The notes beneath the pieces were generated by a model, which was not told the DNA's origin, searched no databases, and saw only the letters and a list, made by a program, of their open reading frames with translations. Shown piece by piece: positions 1 through 7,437 of a stretch of 64,000 nt of DNA. Source of the DNA: Bacillota bacterium (GTDB taxonomy: Bacteria > Bacillota > Clostridia > Acetivibrionales > DSM-1351); NCBI GenBank assembly GCA_023431385.1, contig JAEYWA010000153.1, positions 1-64,000 of the forward strand, read 5' to 3'. Positions within the stretch are counted from its first letter, which is position 1. Each line of letters begins with the position of its first letter. The translations under genes and the position numbers were made by a program.

Positions 1-55
1 AAATACAGCATTTCAACACTTATATTATACCAAAATTTACGAGCAAAAGATACAG

Positions 56-91
56 AAAACCCCACATAAAATCGTTAAATTTTACATGGGG
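56..91 (-). terminator. Intrinsic terminator of the chemosensory operon
   Basis: On the minus strand a CCCCA/TGGGG outer stem (60-64 with 87-91) and a six-pair AT inner stem (67-72 with 79-84), separated by a 2x2 mismatch, are followed by TTTT (59-56) and more U-rich sequence. It lies about 130 bases after the last gene of the minus-strand unit. The remaining bases 92-218 hold no gene; a weaker GGGG/CCCC hairpin lies near 106-125. Confidence 0.7.
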
Positions 92-218
92 CAACTTGTG
101 ATTTTAGGGGCTTATGTTACATCCCCAAGTTTTGCTCTTTGATTCCCATCTTACTTCTGCCTTATACCGCTTTACCAATTTAACCCTTTTATCAATTTAA
201 CACCTTAACCAATAGTTC

Positions 219-1844
219 TTACATGAAACTTAGGGTTGCAGAAAGATTTAAGATTAGCACAATTCGCTTTCCTTGGTTCAGCTTGGCAATGGAATCAATA
301 TACCTGTCTTTTTCATTTTCTTTACTTTTCAGCATTTCAGAAGCTTCTTCAATATGGCTCTTTGGAATTTCTAGAACCTCGGAAGCTGAATCAATCAATA
401 TTCCAATCTTCTTATTTTCATACTCTACTACCAAAAACTTCGAGGAGTCAGACATAGCTATACTACTATTAAACATTGTCTTTAAGTTTAGGACAGGAAT
501 TACATCCCCACGAAGATTCACCATTCCATCTATAAAAATCGGAGCTCCCGGGAAATGGACAATATCACTTACTCTATTGATTTCCTTTATATAATGGATG
601 CTTATTCCAAACTCTTCCTTATCGAGTTTAAAAATGACGACATGCTCCATACTGCATTCAGACTCACTTTTATCATTTGTATTATCATCATTTTTTCTGC
701 TCTGGGTTAGAACTTTGTCCATATCTTCAAATGAAACTAGTTTTAACGGGTCCAATACCATGGCAAGCCTTTTTCCTTTGTTCAGCTCCAGAAACCCCTT
801 AGCATACTCCATTTTAGAGATGACTGTATGCAACTCGCTACCTTTAAATTCATCCCTCTGAACTCTCATTACTTGTGACACCCTGTCTACAATAACTCCA
901 AGAGCTGTATTTCCATCATCTATAATAACGATTCGACTTTGCTCATCGATATTATTGTGGCTTTTACCTAAAAGTGCCCCCAGATTTATAACAGCAAGGA
1001 GTTGATTCCTGATTGAAAGTATTCCTTCTATATAATGGGCCGCATTTGGAACCTTGGTTAAATGAGTAATCCTGATTATTTCCTTTACGGTGTGAATTCC
1101 AAATGCGTATTCTTCAGTCCCAATATTAAAAAGGATCACTTGCTCCTCTTGTGAAGTCTTACCGTTCATGTCATGATTGGCACTATCCTGGAAAGTCTGC
1201 TGTTTGGAGTATTCATTAAAGTTTCCAGCCTTAACAATTTTTACAGCATCCAGCACCATAATTACCCTCTTGCCATCATCCAACAAAAGAATACCTTTTA
1301 CAATACCCTCCTCCATACCTCTTATACTTGCAGGAGGGACCTTGATCATAGCTTCTTCAATACTAATTACTTCCGACACTTTGTCAGCAATTAATCCGAC
1401 TTTATTACCCTTAATGTCGTTAACTACAATCCTACTTCCTTCATCATACTCCACATCAGCCATTCCAAAAAGCTTCCGGCTGTCGATTACAGGAAGCAGT
1501 TCGCCTCTAAGACTGCATAAGCCCGCAATATAAAAGGGGCTGTTTGGTACATTGTTCATTGGAGGTATCCGTATAATTTCTTTAACATTGGATGTTTCGA
1601 AGGCATACTCTTCTTCACCGATTCGAAATATCACCATCTGTATTTTGCTTATCTCCTCAATACAATCGGTGATTTCATCAATCTGCGGTTCATGAATAAT
1701 TTCTTTTTCAAACTTCATATGAAATTTATCACTGTTTTCTACTACAACAGAAGAATTTTTTTTTGCTCTCTGCTTCTTTGCCCTCATTTCCCTTTTCATT
1801 TTTTCAAAATTATCTTTATCTTCTTTTTTACTCCTTCCCGCCAT
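219..1844 (-). CDS. Triple-CheW scaffold protein (last gene of array operon)
   Basis: This protein of 541 residues should link receptors to CheA at a cytoplasmic or membrane chemosensory array. It has a lysine-rich N-terminus (about 1-40) and three CheW-like domains at about 70-205, 236-375 and 401-541. Each domain repeats the pattern KEI-R, PN/PG, I-G-LRG/IR and the C-terminal GKR--LVLD core. Ordinary CheW has one domain of about 150 residues. ATG 1844 is chosen because GGTGAG (1850-1855) lies 5 bases upstream; an in-frame TTG at 1847 is too close. The start overlaps the end of the ParA-like gene by 17 bases, so translation is probably coupled. A second triple-CheW gene lies at 15929-17404. 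Family assignment is firm; the role as multivalent linker is inferred. Confidence 0.9.
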   Translation of the reverse strand: MAGRSKKEDKDNFEKMKREMRAKKQRAKKNSSVVVENSDKFHMKFEKEIIHEPQIDEITDCIEEISKIQMVIFRIGEEEYAFETSNVKEIIRIPPMNNVPNSPFYIAGLCSLRGELLPVIDSRKLFGMADVEYDEGSRIVVNDIKGNKVGLIADKVSEVISIEEAMIKVPPASIRGMEEGIVKGILLLDDGKRVIMVLDAVKIVKAGNFNEYSKQQTFQDSANHDMNGKTSQEEQVILFNIGTEEYAFGIHTVKEIIRITHLTKVPNAAHYIEGILSIRNQLLAVINLGALLGKSHNNIDEQSRIVIIDDGNTALGVIVDRVSQVMRVQRDEFKGSELHTVISKMEYAKGFLELNKGKRLAMVLDPLKLVSFEDMDKVLTQSRKNDDNTNDKSESECSMEHVVIFKLDKEEFGISIHYIKEINRVSDIVHFPGAPIFIDGMVNLRGDVIPVLNLKTMFNSSIAMSDSSKFLVVEYENKKIGILIDSASEVLEIPKSHIEEASEMLKSKENEKDRYIDSIAKLNQGKRIVLILNLSATLSFM

Positions 1845-2601
1845 CAAAGCTCACCAGCCTTTCTATTACCGGATCAAACAGTTTAGCTGCCTCGCTATCT
1901 GTTTCAAAAACAGTTTTTCCGAACTTACCTGTCTCTGTAATTTTTATCCGCCGATGAATAGGTGCAGTCAGAACATCTGTATCTGCAAAGAATTCCCTAA
2001 TAAAGTCAAAATTCTCTCTGCCATCACTGGTCCTCTGATCATACATGTTGGGAACTACCAGTTTAATCATTTCTGAATCCAGACCCAGGTCTGAAAGGTA
2101 CTCATAAATATTACCTAAAGCTCTTACAGCAGCAGACTCCACTTGTACCGGCACTATAATACCGTCAACATAATATAGAGCAGCATCATTAACTCTACTC
2201 TTTTGTGGTCCGCAGTCAATAATTATATAATCATACTCTGCTTCCTCAAGCTCTTTAAGCCTTACATTCAAGTATGATTTTATGTCCGGTTCTTTATAAA
2301 GTTCAGCATTAATCCTCTCAATATCTTTGGAAGGCAGCAGGTCCAAGTTTTCTCTGGCATATAAGATACACTCGGAAAAATCCGGCTTTCCTTCTCTAGT
2401 GATAATATCATAAAGACTCTTTTTATAGTCTTCCGAGGTAAATCCAAGAAATAGACTTGCGTCATTCTGCCCATCCATGTCTATTAGCAGCACCCTTTTA
2501 CCCCTGATAGCAAGTCCATGGGCAACATGTACAGCGATAGTACTTTTGCCGACTCCGCCTTTGTTATTAAGCACAGCATATTTTTTAAGGCTGCGATCCA
2601 T
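1828..2601 (-). CDS. ParA/MinD-type ATPase, probable array-positioning factor
   Basis: The 257-residue protein has the deviant Walker A NNKGGVGKST near its N-terminus, a Walker A' segment LLIDMDGQNDASLFLG and a Walker B-like IIIDCGP. These define the ParA family of dimerising ATPases that position DNA or protein clusters. No ParB or parS-like gene is nearby. Within a chemosensory operon that encodes a soluble receptor, the closest known parallels are PpfA of Rhodobacter, which segregates cytoplasmic chemoreceptor clusters, and ParC of Vibrio. Cargo positioning is therefore the inferred role. ATG 2601 is chosen over an upstream in-frame start at 2658 because GAGGAGG lies just before it and the homology begins there. 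The stop lies inside the downstream triple-CheW gene. Confidence 0.88.
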   Translation of the reverse strand: MDRSLKKYAVLNNKGGVGKSTIAVHVAHGLAIRGKRVLLIDMDGQNDASLFLGFTSEDYKKSLYDIITREGKPDFSECILYARENLDLLPSKDIERINAELYKEPDIKSYLNVRLKELEEAEYDYIIIDCGPQKSRVNDAALYYVDGIIVPVQVESAAVRALGNIYEYLSDLGLDSEMIKLVVPNMYDQRTSDGRENFDFIREFFADTDVLTAPIHRRIKITETGKFGKTVFETDSEAAKLFDPVIERLVSFDGGKE

Positions 2602-2629
2602 CCCTTTAACCTCCTCATTTACACAAAAG

Positions 2630-3091
2630 TCATTCCTCAAGGCCGAGATTGAGCTCAATGCTACCTAGTGAGGAGCTTATATCAACAACAATTGTTTCGA
2701 CCTGGCTGATTACCGCTTTCATGTTGTCTCCGTGAATAATGGTTGGAGGAGTAATATTTACTGGGAGATCCTGTATGGATAACACTATTGCAGCCTGCCC
2801 ACAAATCATATTTGTTATCTCTCCGAGAGCACTTACAGATATTTCGTCTATCTCTGTGACTTCCATACCCATCATCATGGCAGAAGCAATTTTCCTCGCA
2901 GTCTCATATGACATACTGAGAGCAACATTTCCTTTGATTTTACCTGACAATCCGATGATAGTAGTCAAATTGTACTTGCAGGTAAAAAAATCCTTTTTAA
3001 TGATATTTCCTCTGGTGATATCTCCAAATCCAAAATTACTGAAAATTCCTGCTATGGAATCAGTAAACGGCTTCACATATCTTTCGTCCAT
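2630..3091 (-). CDS. cheX: CheX-type CheY-P phosphatase (second of a pair)
   Basis: The 153-residue protein is CheX/CheC-like. It carries one phosphatase-type helix, ALGEITNMICGQA, with the paired Glu and Asn that in CheX are inserted into the receiver active site to hydrolyse CheY-phosphate. A single active helix and this length fit CheX rather than CheC. ATG 3091 is chosen because AAGGAG (3099-3104) is 7 bases away; the ATG at 3097, which would make an ATGA overlap with the previous gene, is only 1 base from it. It follows a related gene at 3094-3549, and the pair may act on different receivers among the four in the operon. Confidence 0.85.
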   Translation of the reverse strand: MDERYVKPFTDSIAGIFSNFGFGDITRGNIIKKDFFTCKYNLTTIIGLSGKIKGNVALSMSYETARKIASAMMMGMEVTEIDEISVSALGEITNMICGQAAIVLSIQDLPVNITPPTIIHGDNMKAVISQVETIVVDISSSLGSIELNLGLEE

Positions 3092-3093
3092 AT

Positions 3094-3549
3094 TCATACT
3101 CCTTCAAATCCGATATGGAAATAAATCTTTCCAAAATGTGTAGTATAAGACAGCATTGTTGATTTCAGGCTCGGTGAGAAAATCTTGGCATTTGTCCCCG
3201 AAAAAAAACTTGGAGTTACCAGCCTAAAGTTTGATTGCCTGTAGTTATTATTTATGGCCGTTATCGCTCCTCCTGAAGCTATATTGCAAAATTCAGCAAT
3301 TGTAAACAATGCCAGGTCTTCGTTGTCCAGCTCAGCATCCAATCTCTTTGCAAGCTCCATCGCTGTAAAACGGGGCATATCTACTAGAACCCTGCCTTTT
3401 TTTGCTCCGGTTATTCCCACAACTACAGCAACTCCTTTTGAAGAAATCCAGCTTGGGGCCGGATTCTCGGTTTCAAGAGTAATATTTCCATCAAACATCA
3501 TTTCAAATGCTTCCTTTATTGATTCTTTAAAAAAATTAATATATTCCAT
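3094..3549 (-). CDS. CheX/CheC-like phosphatase (first of a pair)
   Basis: The 151-residue protein shares the CheX/CheC fold pattern: an N-terminal alpha helix (INFFKESIKEAFEMMFDG), a beta region, and the signature TIAEFCNIASGGA, in which Glu and Asn are spaced as in the phosphatase helix. It probably dephosphorylates a CheY-like receiver. ATG 3549 has AAGGAGG 6 bases upstream; a longer frame to 3606 would overlap the upstream receiver gene and has no such site. It is distinct in sequence from the next gene (2630-3091), so this is not a recent duplication. The partner receiver is unknown; the receiver gene immediately upstream is the first candidate. Confidence 0.8.
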   Translation of the reverse strand: MEYINFFKESIKEAFEMMFDGNITLETENPAPSWISSKGVAVVVGITGAKKGRVLVDMPRFTAMELAKRLDAELDNEDLALFTIAEFCNIASGGAITAINNNYRQSNFRLVTPSFFSGTNAKIFSPSLKSTMLSYTTHFGKIYFHIGFEGV

Positions 3550-3583
3550 GCCTGCCCTCCTTAACAAATGATTAACTTCATGT

Positions 3584-3946
3584 TTACAACATACTTTTGA
3601 TTTCATTTATTATGTCTTCACCTTTGAAGGGCTTTCTCATAAAACGTGATATCCCTATACTTTTCGCTTCATTAATCAGTTCTTCATCCCCCATTGCACT
3701 TAGCATCAGAATTTTCGCATCCGGATATTTGGATAGTATATCCTTTGATGCAGTCAGACCATCCTTTATCGGCATAGTAATATCCATAGTCACCACATCC
3801 GGCAATGATAGTTCGAATTGTTTAACAGCTTCATCACCGTTTTTCGCATGGGCGCAGACCTCATATCCGTTAGCCTTTGCAGCTTTCTCAATAATTAGAT
3901 GAATGGCAGGTGAATCATCTACAATCATTAGTTTCTTACTACTCAC
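3584..3946 (-). CDS. CheY-like single-domain response regulator
   Basis: A stand-alone receiver domain of 120 residues. The acidic pair (IVDDS), phospho-acceptor Asp in VVTMDITMP and conserved Lys in MRKPF are all present, so it should accept phosphate from CheA or another kinase of this operon. GTG 3946 is chosen because AGGAAG lies 8 bases upstream; the GTG at 3955 overlaps that site. It sits directly after cheA and before the two CheX-type phosphatase genes, which suggests a CheA-receiver-phosphatase relay. No output domain is fused, so it acts through protein binding. Confidence 0.9.
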   Translation of the reverse strand: MSSKKLMIVDDSPAIHLIIEKAAKANGYEVCAHAKNGDEAVKQFELSLPDVVTMDITMPIKDGLTASKDILSKYPDAKILMLSAMGDEELINEAKSIGISRFMRKPFKGEDIINEIKSML

Positions 3947-3982
3947 ATTAACCACTTCCTTTCCTGATGAAATATTATTTTA

Positions 3983-6214
3983 CTAATTATCAATAATCTT
4001 CAATATATCTATGGGATTTACAATTAGCACAACTTTACCACTTCCTAGGAGTGTCGAGCCGGAAATCCCGGGAATCGCTGCCAGCTGACCCTCTAGCGGC
4101 TTTACAACAAATTCTTGTTCACTATTTAACTTATCGATGATGATTGCATATTTTTCAGCACCATTTGAGATGATGACAGCATTGAGCTCATCTAGAGTGT
4201 CATCCTGCTCTCCGGTGAGAAATATCCTACAGAGCCATTCAACACCTATCACATCTCCCCTGAGGTATGTAAAATATCTTCCTTTGTACTGATGGATATT
4301 GGCCTTTTGAATTTTTACAGTTTCAGTGATATACTCCAGAGGAAAAATATAACTGTCCCCCGCCACTTCTACAATTAGGCCTCTTGACACAGCCAGTGTA
4401 AGCGGTAATTGAATGATTATTTTCGTTCCTTTATCCACTTCGCTCTCAATGGTTATGTTTCCGTTAATCTTTGTAATATTGCTTTTAACAACATCCATAC
4501 CAACTCCCCGACCTGAAACTTCAGTAATCTGTTTTGCAGTACTGAAACCAGGAAGGAAGATAAGATTCACCAATTGATTATTGCTCATCCTTTCAGCATT
4601 TGTACTGGTAATGAACCCTTTCTCAATAGCCTTCTCCTTTATCTTATCAGCGTCCATTCCCTTTCCGTCATCTTCGATTTCAATGTACACGTACTTATTT
4701 TTGTTATATGCTCGCAGAACAATCTTCCCTGTTTCCGGCTTTCCTTTACTCAAGCGTTCTTCAATGCTCTCTATCCCATGATCTGCAGCATTTCTGATCA
4801 AGTGTACCAGAGGGTCGCTAATCTGCTCAACGATGGTTTTGTCAATTTCAGTACTTTCTCCATCCATAATTAAATCCATCTTTTTCCCGGTACTCAGTGC
4901 AATGTCTCTGACAACCCTTGGCATTTTTTGAAATACTGTTTTTATTTCTACCATCCTGATGGACATAATGGCATTTTGTAATTCGTCTGAAATCCTGTTT
5001 ACATAGGCTCCAACTTGCCTTACTTCCTTAGACATTTCAGGAAGATCGTACTCAATATTTAGTTTTGCTGAAATGTGCATAAAGGAGTTCTTCGCAATTA
5101 GAAGTTCGGAAATCATATTCATCATCTTATCTATCTTTTCCTGATTGACCCTGATACTCTGGCTTACACTGTTTTTTATTTTTGTTTCCTCGGTTTTCAA
5201 TATTTCCTGCTGCAAGGTTTTTTCAGGGTGCTGCAGTACATTTCCCGGTTGTGCCTGCAACAGCTTCATATGTTCCTTTATTTTGTCAGGAATACCGTTG
5301 TCAAGCAGCTCATTAAATTTCTCTGAAGCAACAGAGTAGATAAACAATTTTGAATAATCCATTATCATATAGCTTAAATCGATAAGGTCTTTTCCAAACG
5401 TGCACCCCTTATCTCTTACTAAAGCCAATAAGCTTTCAAATGTATGAATAATTTCAGAGAACTTCTTTAAACCGGAGTAGATAGGACTTTGAGGTGGTAA
5501 CGCTGAGAGATATATTCCCGTCCCCCCTTTAACACTATGCACTGCTCTGAAAACTTCATTGATAGCGCCCCTGTCATCACCATTCTTGTCCAGCTCGATT
5601 AGTAAATTATTCTCGATCTGCTCGATATGCTCAATACATTCAAGTAGAAACTGTTCCCTCATCCCCTCAGCAAGACTTATCTTAAACTCCTCTGTCTGAA
5701 GTATATCCAGTTCAATTCCTTCCGGTGGGGGGGCTTCATGGTTCCCGCTTTCTATTTCCTGCGTCTCACACTTATCGCGTACCTGTTTAAGGCTTGTAAG
5801 CACCGGCTCTTCGTTCTGCTCGTTTTCAAACTCTAGATAAATGGCTCCGTTCTCATTGATGAAATCCTGTTCCTTCAGCTTGTTAAATAATTGGGTTATA
5901 TAGCCATTTAGAAAATCCACAGATAAAAGCAGACTGTCAATAAGTTCCGTATTGACACAGACTATTTTCTTTCTAATGGCATCCAATGTAAATTCTACTT
6001 CATGACTGAGCCTGGTTATGCTCGATAACCCTACGAAGGATGAACCGCCCTTTATGCTGTGAACCTTTCTAAATATATTGTTTATCAATTCGGTATCTTC
6101 CGAGTGAATTTCAAGCTTCAGGATTTCTTTTTCAAGGCCTTCAAGGCATTCCATCCACTCATCGATAAACATTTTTACTATTTCAATATCATCTATATAA
6201 ACCCTGCTGCTCAT
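3983..6214 (-). CDS. cheA: CheA histidine kinase with two HPt domains
   Basis: This 743-residue chemotaxis kinase has two N-terminal HPt domains with phospho-acceptor His at about 52 (HSIKGG) and 226 (HSVKGG). A linker leads to the dimerisation domain (about 355-420), an HATPase domain with N-box HLIRNAADHG (471-480), EDDGKGMD and GRGVGMD motifs, and a C-terminal CheW-like domain (about 610-743). No P2 (CheY-binding) domain is evident; a P2-like segment occurs instead in the separate protein at 9343-10551. Two HPt domains suggest more than one phosphate route, which fits the many receivers here. Start ATG has AAGGGGTG six bases upstream. It should sit at the array with the triple-CheW proteins. 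Confidence 0.95.
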   Translation of the reverse strand: MSSRVYIDDIEIVKMFIDEWMECLEGLEKEILKLEIHSEDTELINNIFRKVHSIKGGSSFVGLSSITRLSHEVEFTLDAIRKKIVCVNTELIDSLLLSVDFLNGYITQLFNKLKEQDFINENGAIYLEFENEQNEEPVLTSLKQVRDKCETQEIESGNHEAPPPEGIELDILQTEEFKISLAEGMREQFLLECIEHIEQIENNLLIELDKNGDDRGAINEVFRAVHSVKGGTGIYLSALPPQSPIYSGLKKFSEIIHTFESLLALVRDKGCTFGKDLIDLSYMIMDYSKLFIYSVASEKFNELLDNGIPDKIKEHMKLLQAQPGNVLQHPEKTLQQEILKTEETKIKNSVSQSIRVNQEKIDKMMNMISELLIAKNSFMHISAKLNIEYDLPEMSKEVRQVGAYVNRISDELQNAIMSIRMVEIKTVFQKMPRVVRDIALSTGKKMDLIMDGESTEIDKTIVEQISDPLVHLIRNAADHGIESIEERLSKGKPETGKIVLRAYNKNKYVYIEIEDDGKGMDADKIKEKAIEKGFITSTNAERMSNNQLVNLIFLPGFSTAKQITEVSGRGVGMDVVKSNITKINGNITIESEVDKGTKIIIQLPLTLAVSRGLIVEVAGDSYIFPLEYITETVKIQKANIHQYKGRYFTYLRGDVIGVEWLCRIFLTGEQDDTLDELNAVIISNGAEKYAIIIDKLNSEQEFVVKPLEGQLAAIPGISGSTLLGSGKVVLIVNPIDILKIIDN

Positions 6215-6232
6215 AATTCACACCCCTTGATA

Positions 6233-6601
6233 TTATAGAAGCCTTCTAACGGTTGAAACCAGTTTTCCCGGATCAGTAGGCTTTACCATATGTATACCGC
6301 AAACCGTATTTATGCCGGCATTGTTACCTTTATGCTCCTCTTCGGTTGAAACAATGATAATTGGTATATCTATTCCCTGTGAATGTACATTTTGAATCAG
6401 CTCATAGCCATCCATTTTAGGCATATTGATATCTGTTATCAGCAAATGGTAGTCTCCAGTCAGCAATTTTTCTAAAGCTACTGCACCATTCTCGGCGGTA
6501 CCCACATGATATCCGAACATTTTCAAAATATAAGTGTGGAAGTTTCTTACCATTTCTGAGTCATCAACTATTAATATTTTATTTTTTTCATTCTGCTCCA
6601 A
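6233..6601 (-). CDS. CheY-like single-domain response regulator
   Basis: A 122-residue receiver with IVDDS, phospho-acceptor Asp in LITDINMPKMDG and Lys in MVKPTD. The start is TTG, preceded by AGGTGA at 6 bases; the nearby ATG is out of frame. It lies between cheR and cheA. Known family role: phosphorylated by a histidine kinase, here most likely CheA encoded 18 bases downstream. No output domain. Confidence 0.9.
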   Translation of the reverse strand: MEQNEKNKILIVDDSEMVRNFHTYILKMFGYHVGTAENGAVALEKLLTGDYHLLITDINMPKMDGYELIQNVHSQGIDIPIIIVSTEEEHKGNNAGINTVCGIHMVKPTDPGKLVSTVRRLL

Positions 6602-6612
6602 AATCTTTCACC

Positions 6613-7437
6613 TCACTTTGGTCTGGAATACACGATGGTATCCCCAATCCTTTGAACCTTGTAGGCTGATGATATTCTTCCCACCGATTCCGAATGACCT
6701 AAGAATATAAACCCTCCGGGATTTAAGGACTTGTAAAAGTTTGCCAAAACCTCTTTTCTGGACTCATCATTAAAATAGATCAAACAATTTCGGCAGAATA
6801 TGTAATCACAGCCTGAAATAATACTCATATCCTCATCATCCATAAGGTTAATACGCTTGAAAGTCACCGGCTTTCTTACGTTCAAATTAATCAGGTACTT
6901 GTCATGGCGTCTTGTAAAATACTTCTCCAGATATTCAGGAGGTACATCCTTTATGGATCTGCTATCGTATATTCCCATTCTTGCAAATTGTAATACTTCA
7001 GTATTGATGTCTGATGCAATGATCTGAACCTCCCATTTATCATATTTATCAAGCATTTCCTGGAGGATAATAGACAAGGTGTACGGTTCTTCTCCTGTTG
7101 AGCAGGCTGCACTCCAGATTTTGATTTTTCTTCTGCCTTCATTTTGCTTTTCAAATATAGGCAGTACATCCTCTGCAAAGTTGCGCAACTGGGGGAAATC
7201 TCGGAAAAAGTATGTTTCATTAACTGTAAGGTCATTAATCAGCTGATCAAACTCTTGAGAATCCTCAGCAAATTTCAACATTACAAAATATTCGTTCAGA
7301 CTACTGATTTCAAGAAGTTCGGCACGTTTTTCAATTCTCTTTTGTACAAAATACTTCTTATTAATCTCATAATGAATTCCAGTTTTTTTGTAAATCAATT
7401 TTACAAACTTATCATATAATTCGTCTGTTAGTATCAT
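6613..7437 (-). CDS. cheR: CheR chemoreceptor methyltransferase
   Basis: The 274-residue protein has the CheR all-alpha N-terminal domain and an S-adenosylmethionine-binding methyltransferase domain with the motif WSAACSTGEEPYT at about 108-120, followed by CDYIFCRNCLIYF near the C-terminus. It methylates glutamates of chemoreceptors for adaptation. The likely substrate is the soluble receptor encoded at 17422-19362, with CheB (14762-15838) as the opposing esterase. Its ATG overlaps the stop of the HEAT-repeat gene as ATGA, so the two are translationally coupled. No C-terminal tetratricopeptide extension is present. Confidence 0.95.
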   Translation of the reverse strand: MILTDELYDKFVKLIYKKTGIHYEINKKYFVQKRIEKRAELLEISSLNEYFVMLKFAEDSQEFDQLINDLTVNETYFFRDFPQLRNFAEDVLPIFEKQNEGRRKIKIWSAACSTGEEPYTLSIILQEMLDKYDKWEVQIIASDINTEVLQFARMGIYDSRSIKDVPPEYLEKYFTRRHDKYLINLNVRKPVTFKRINLMDDEDMSIISGCDYIFCRNCLIYFNDESRKEVLANFYKSLNPGGFIFLGHSESVGRISSAYKVQRIGDTIVYSRPK

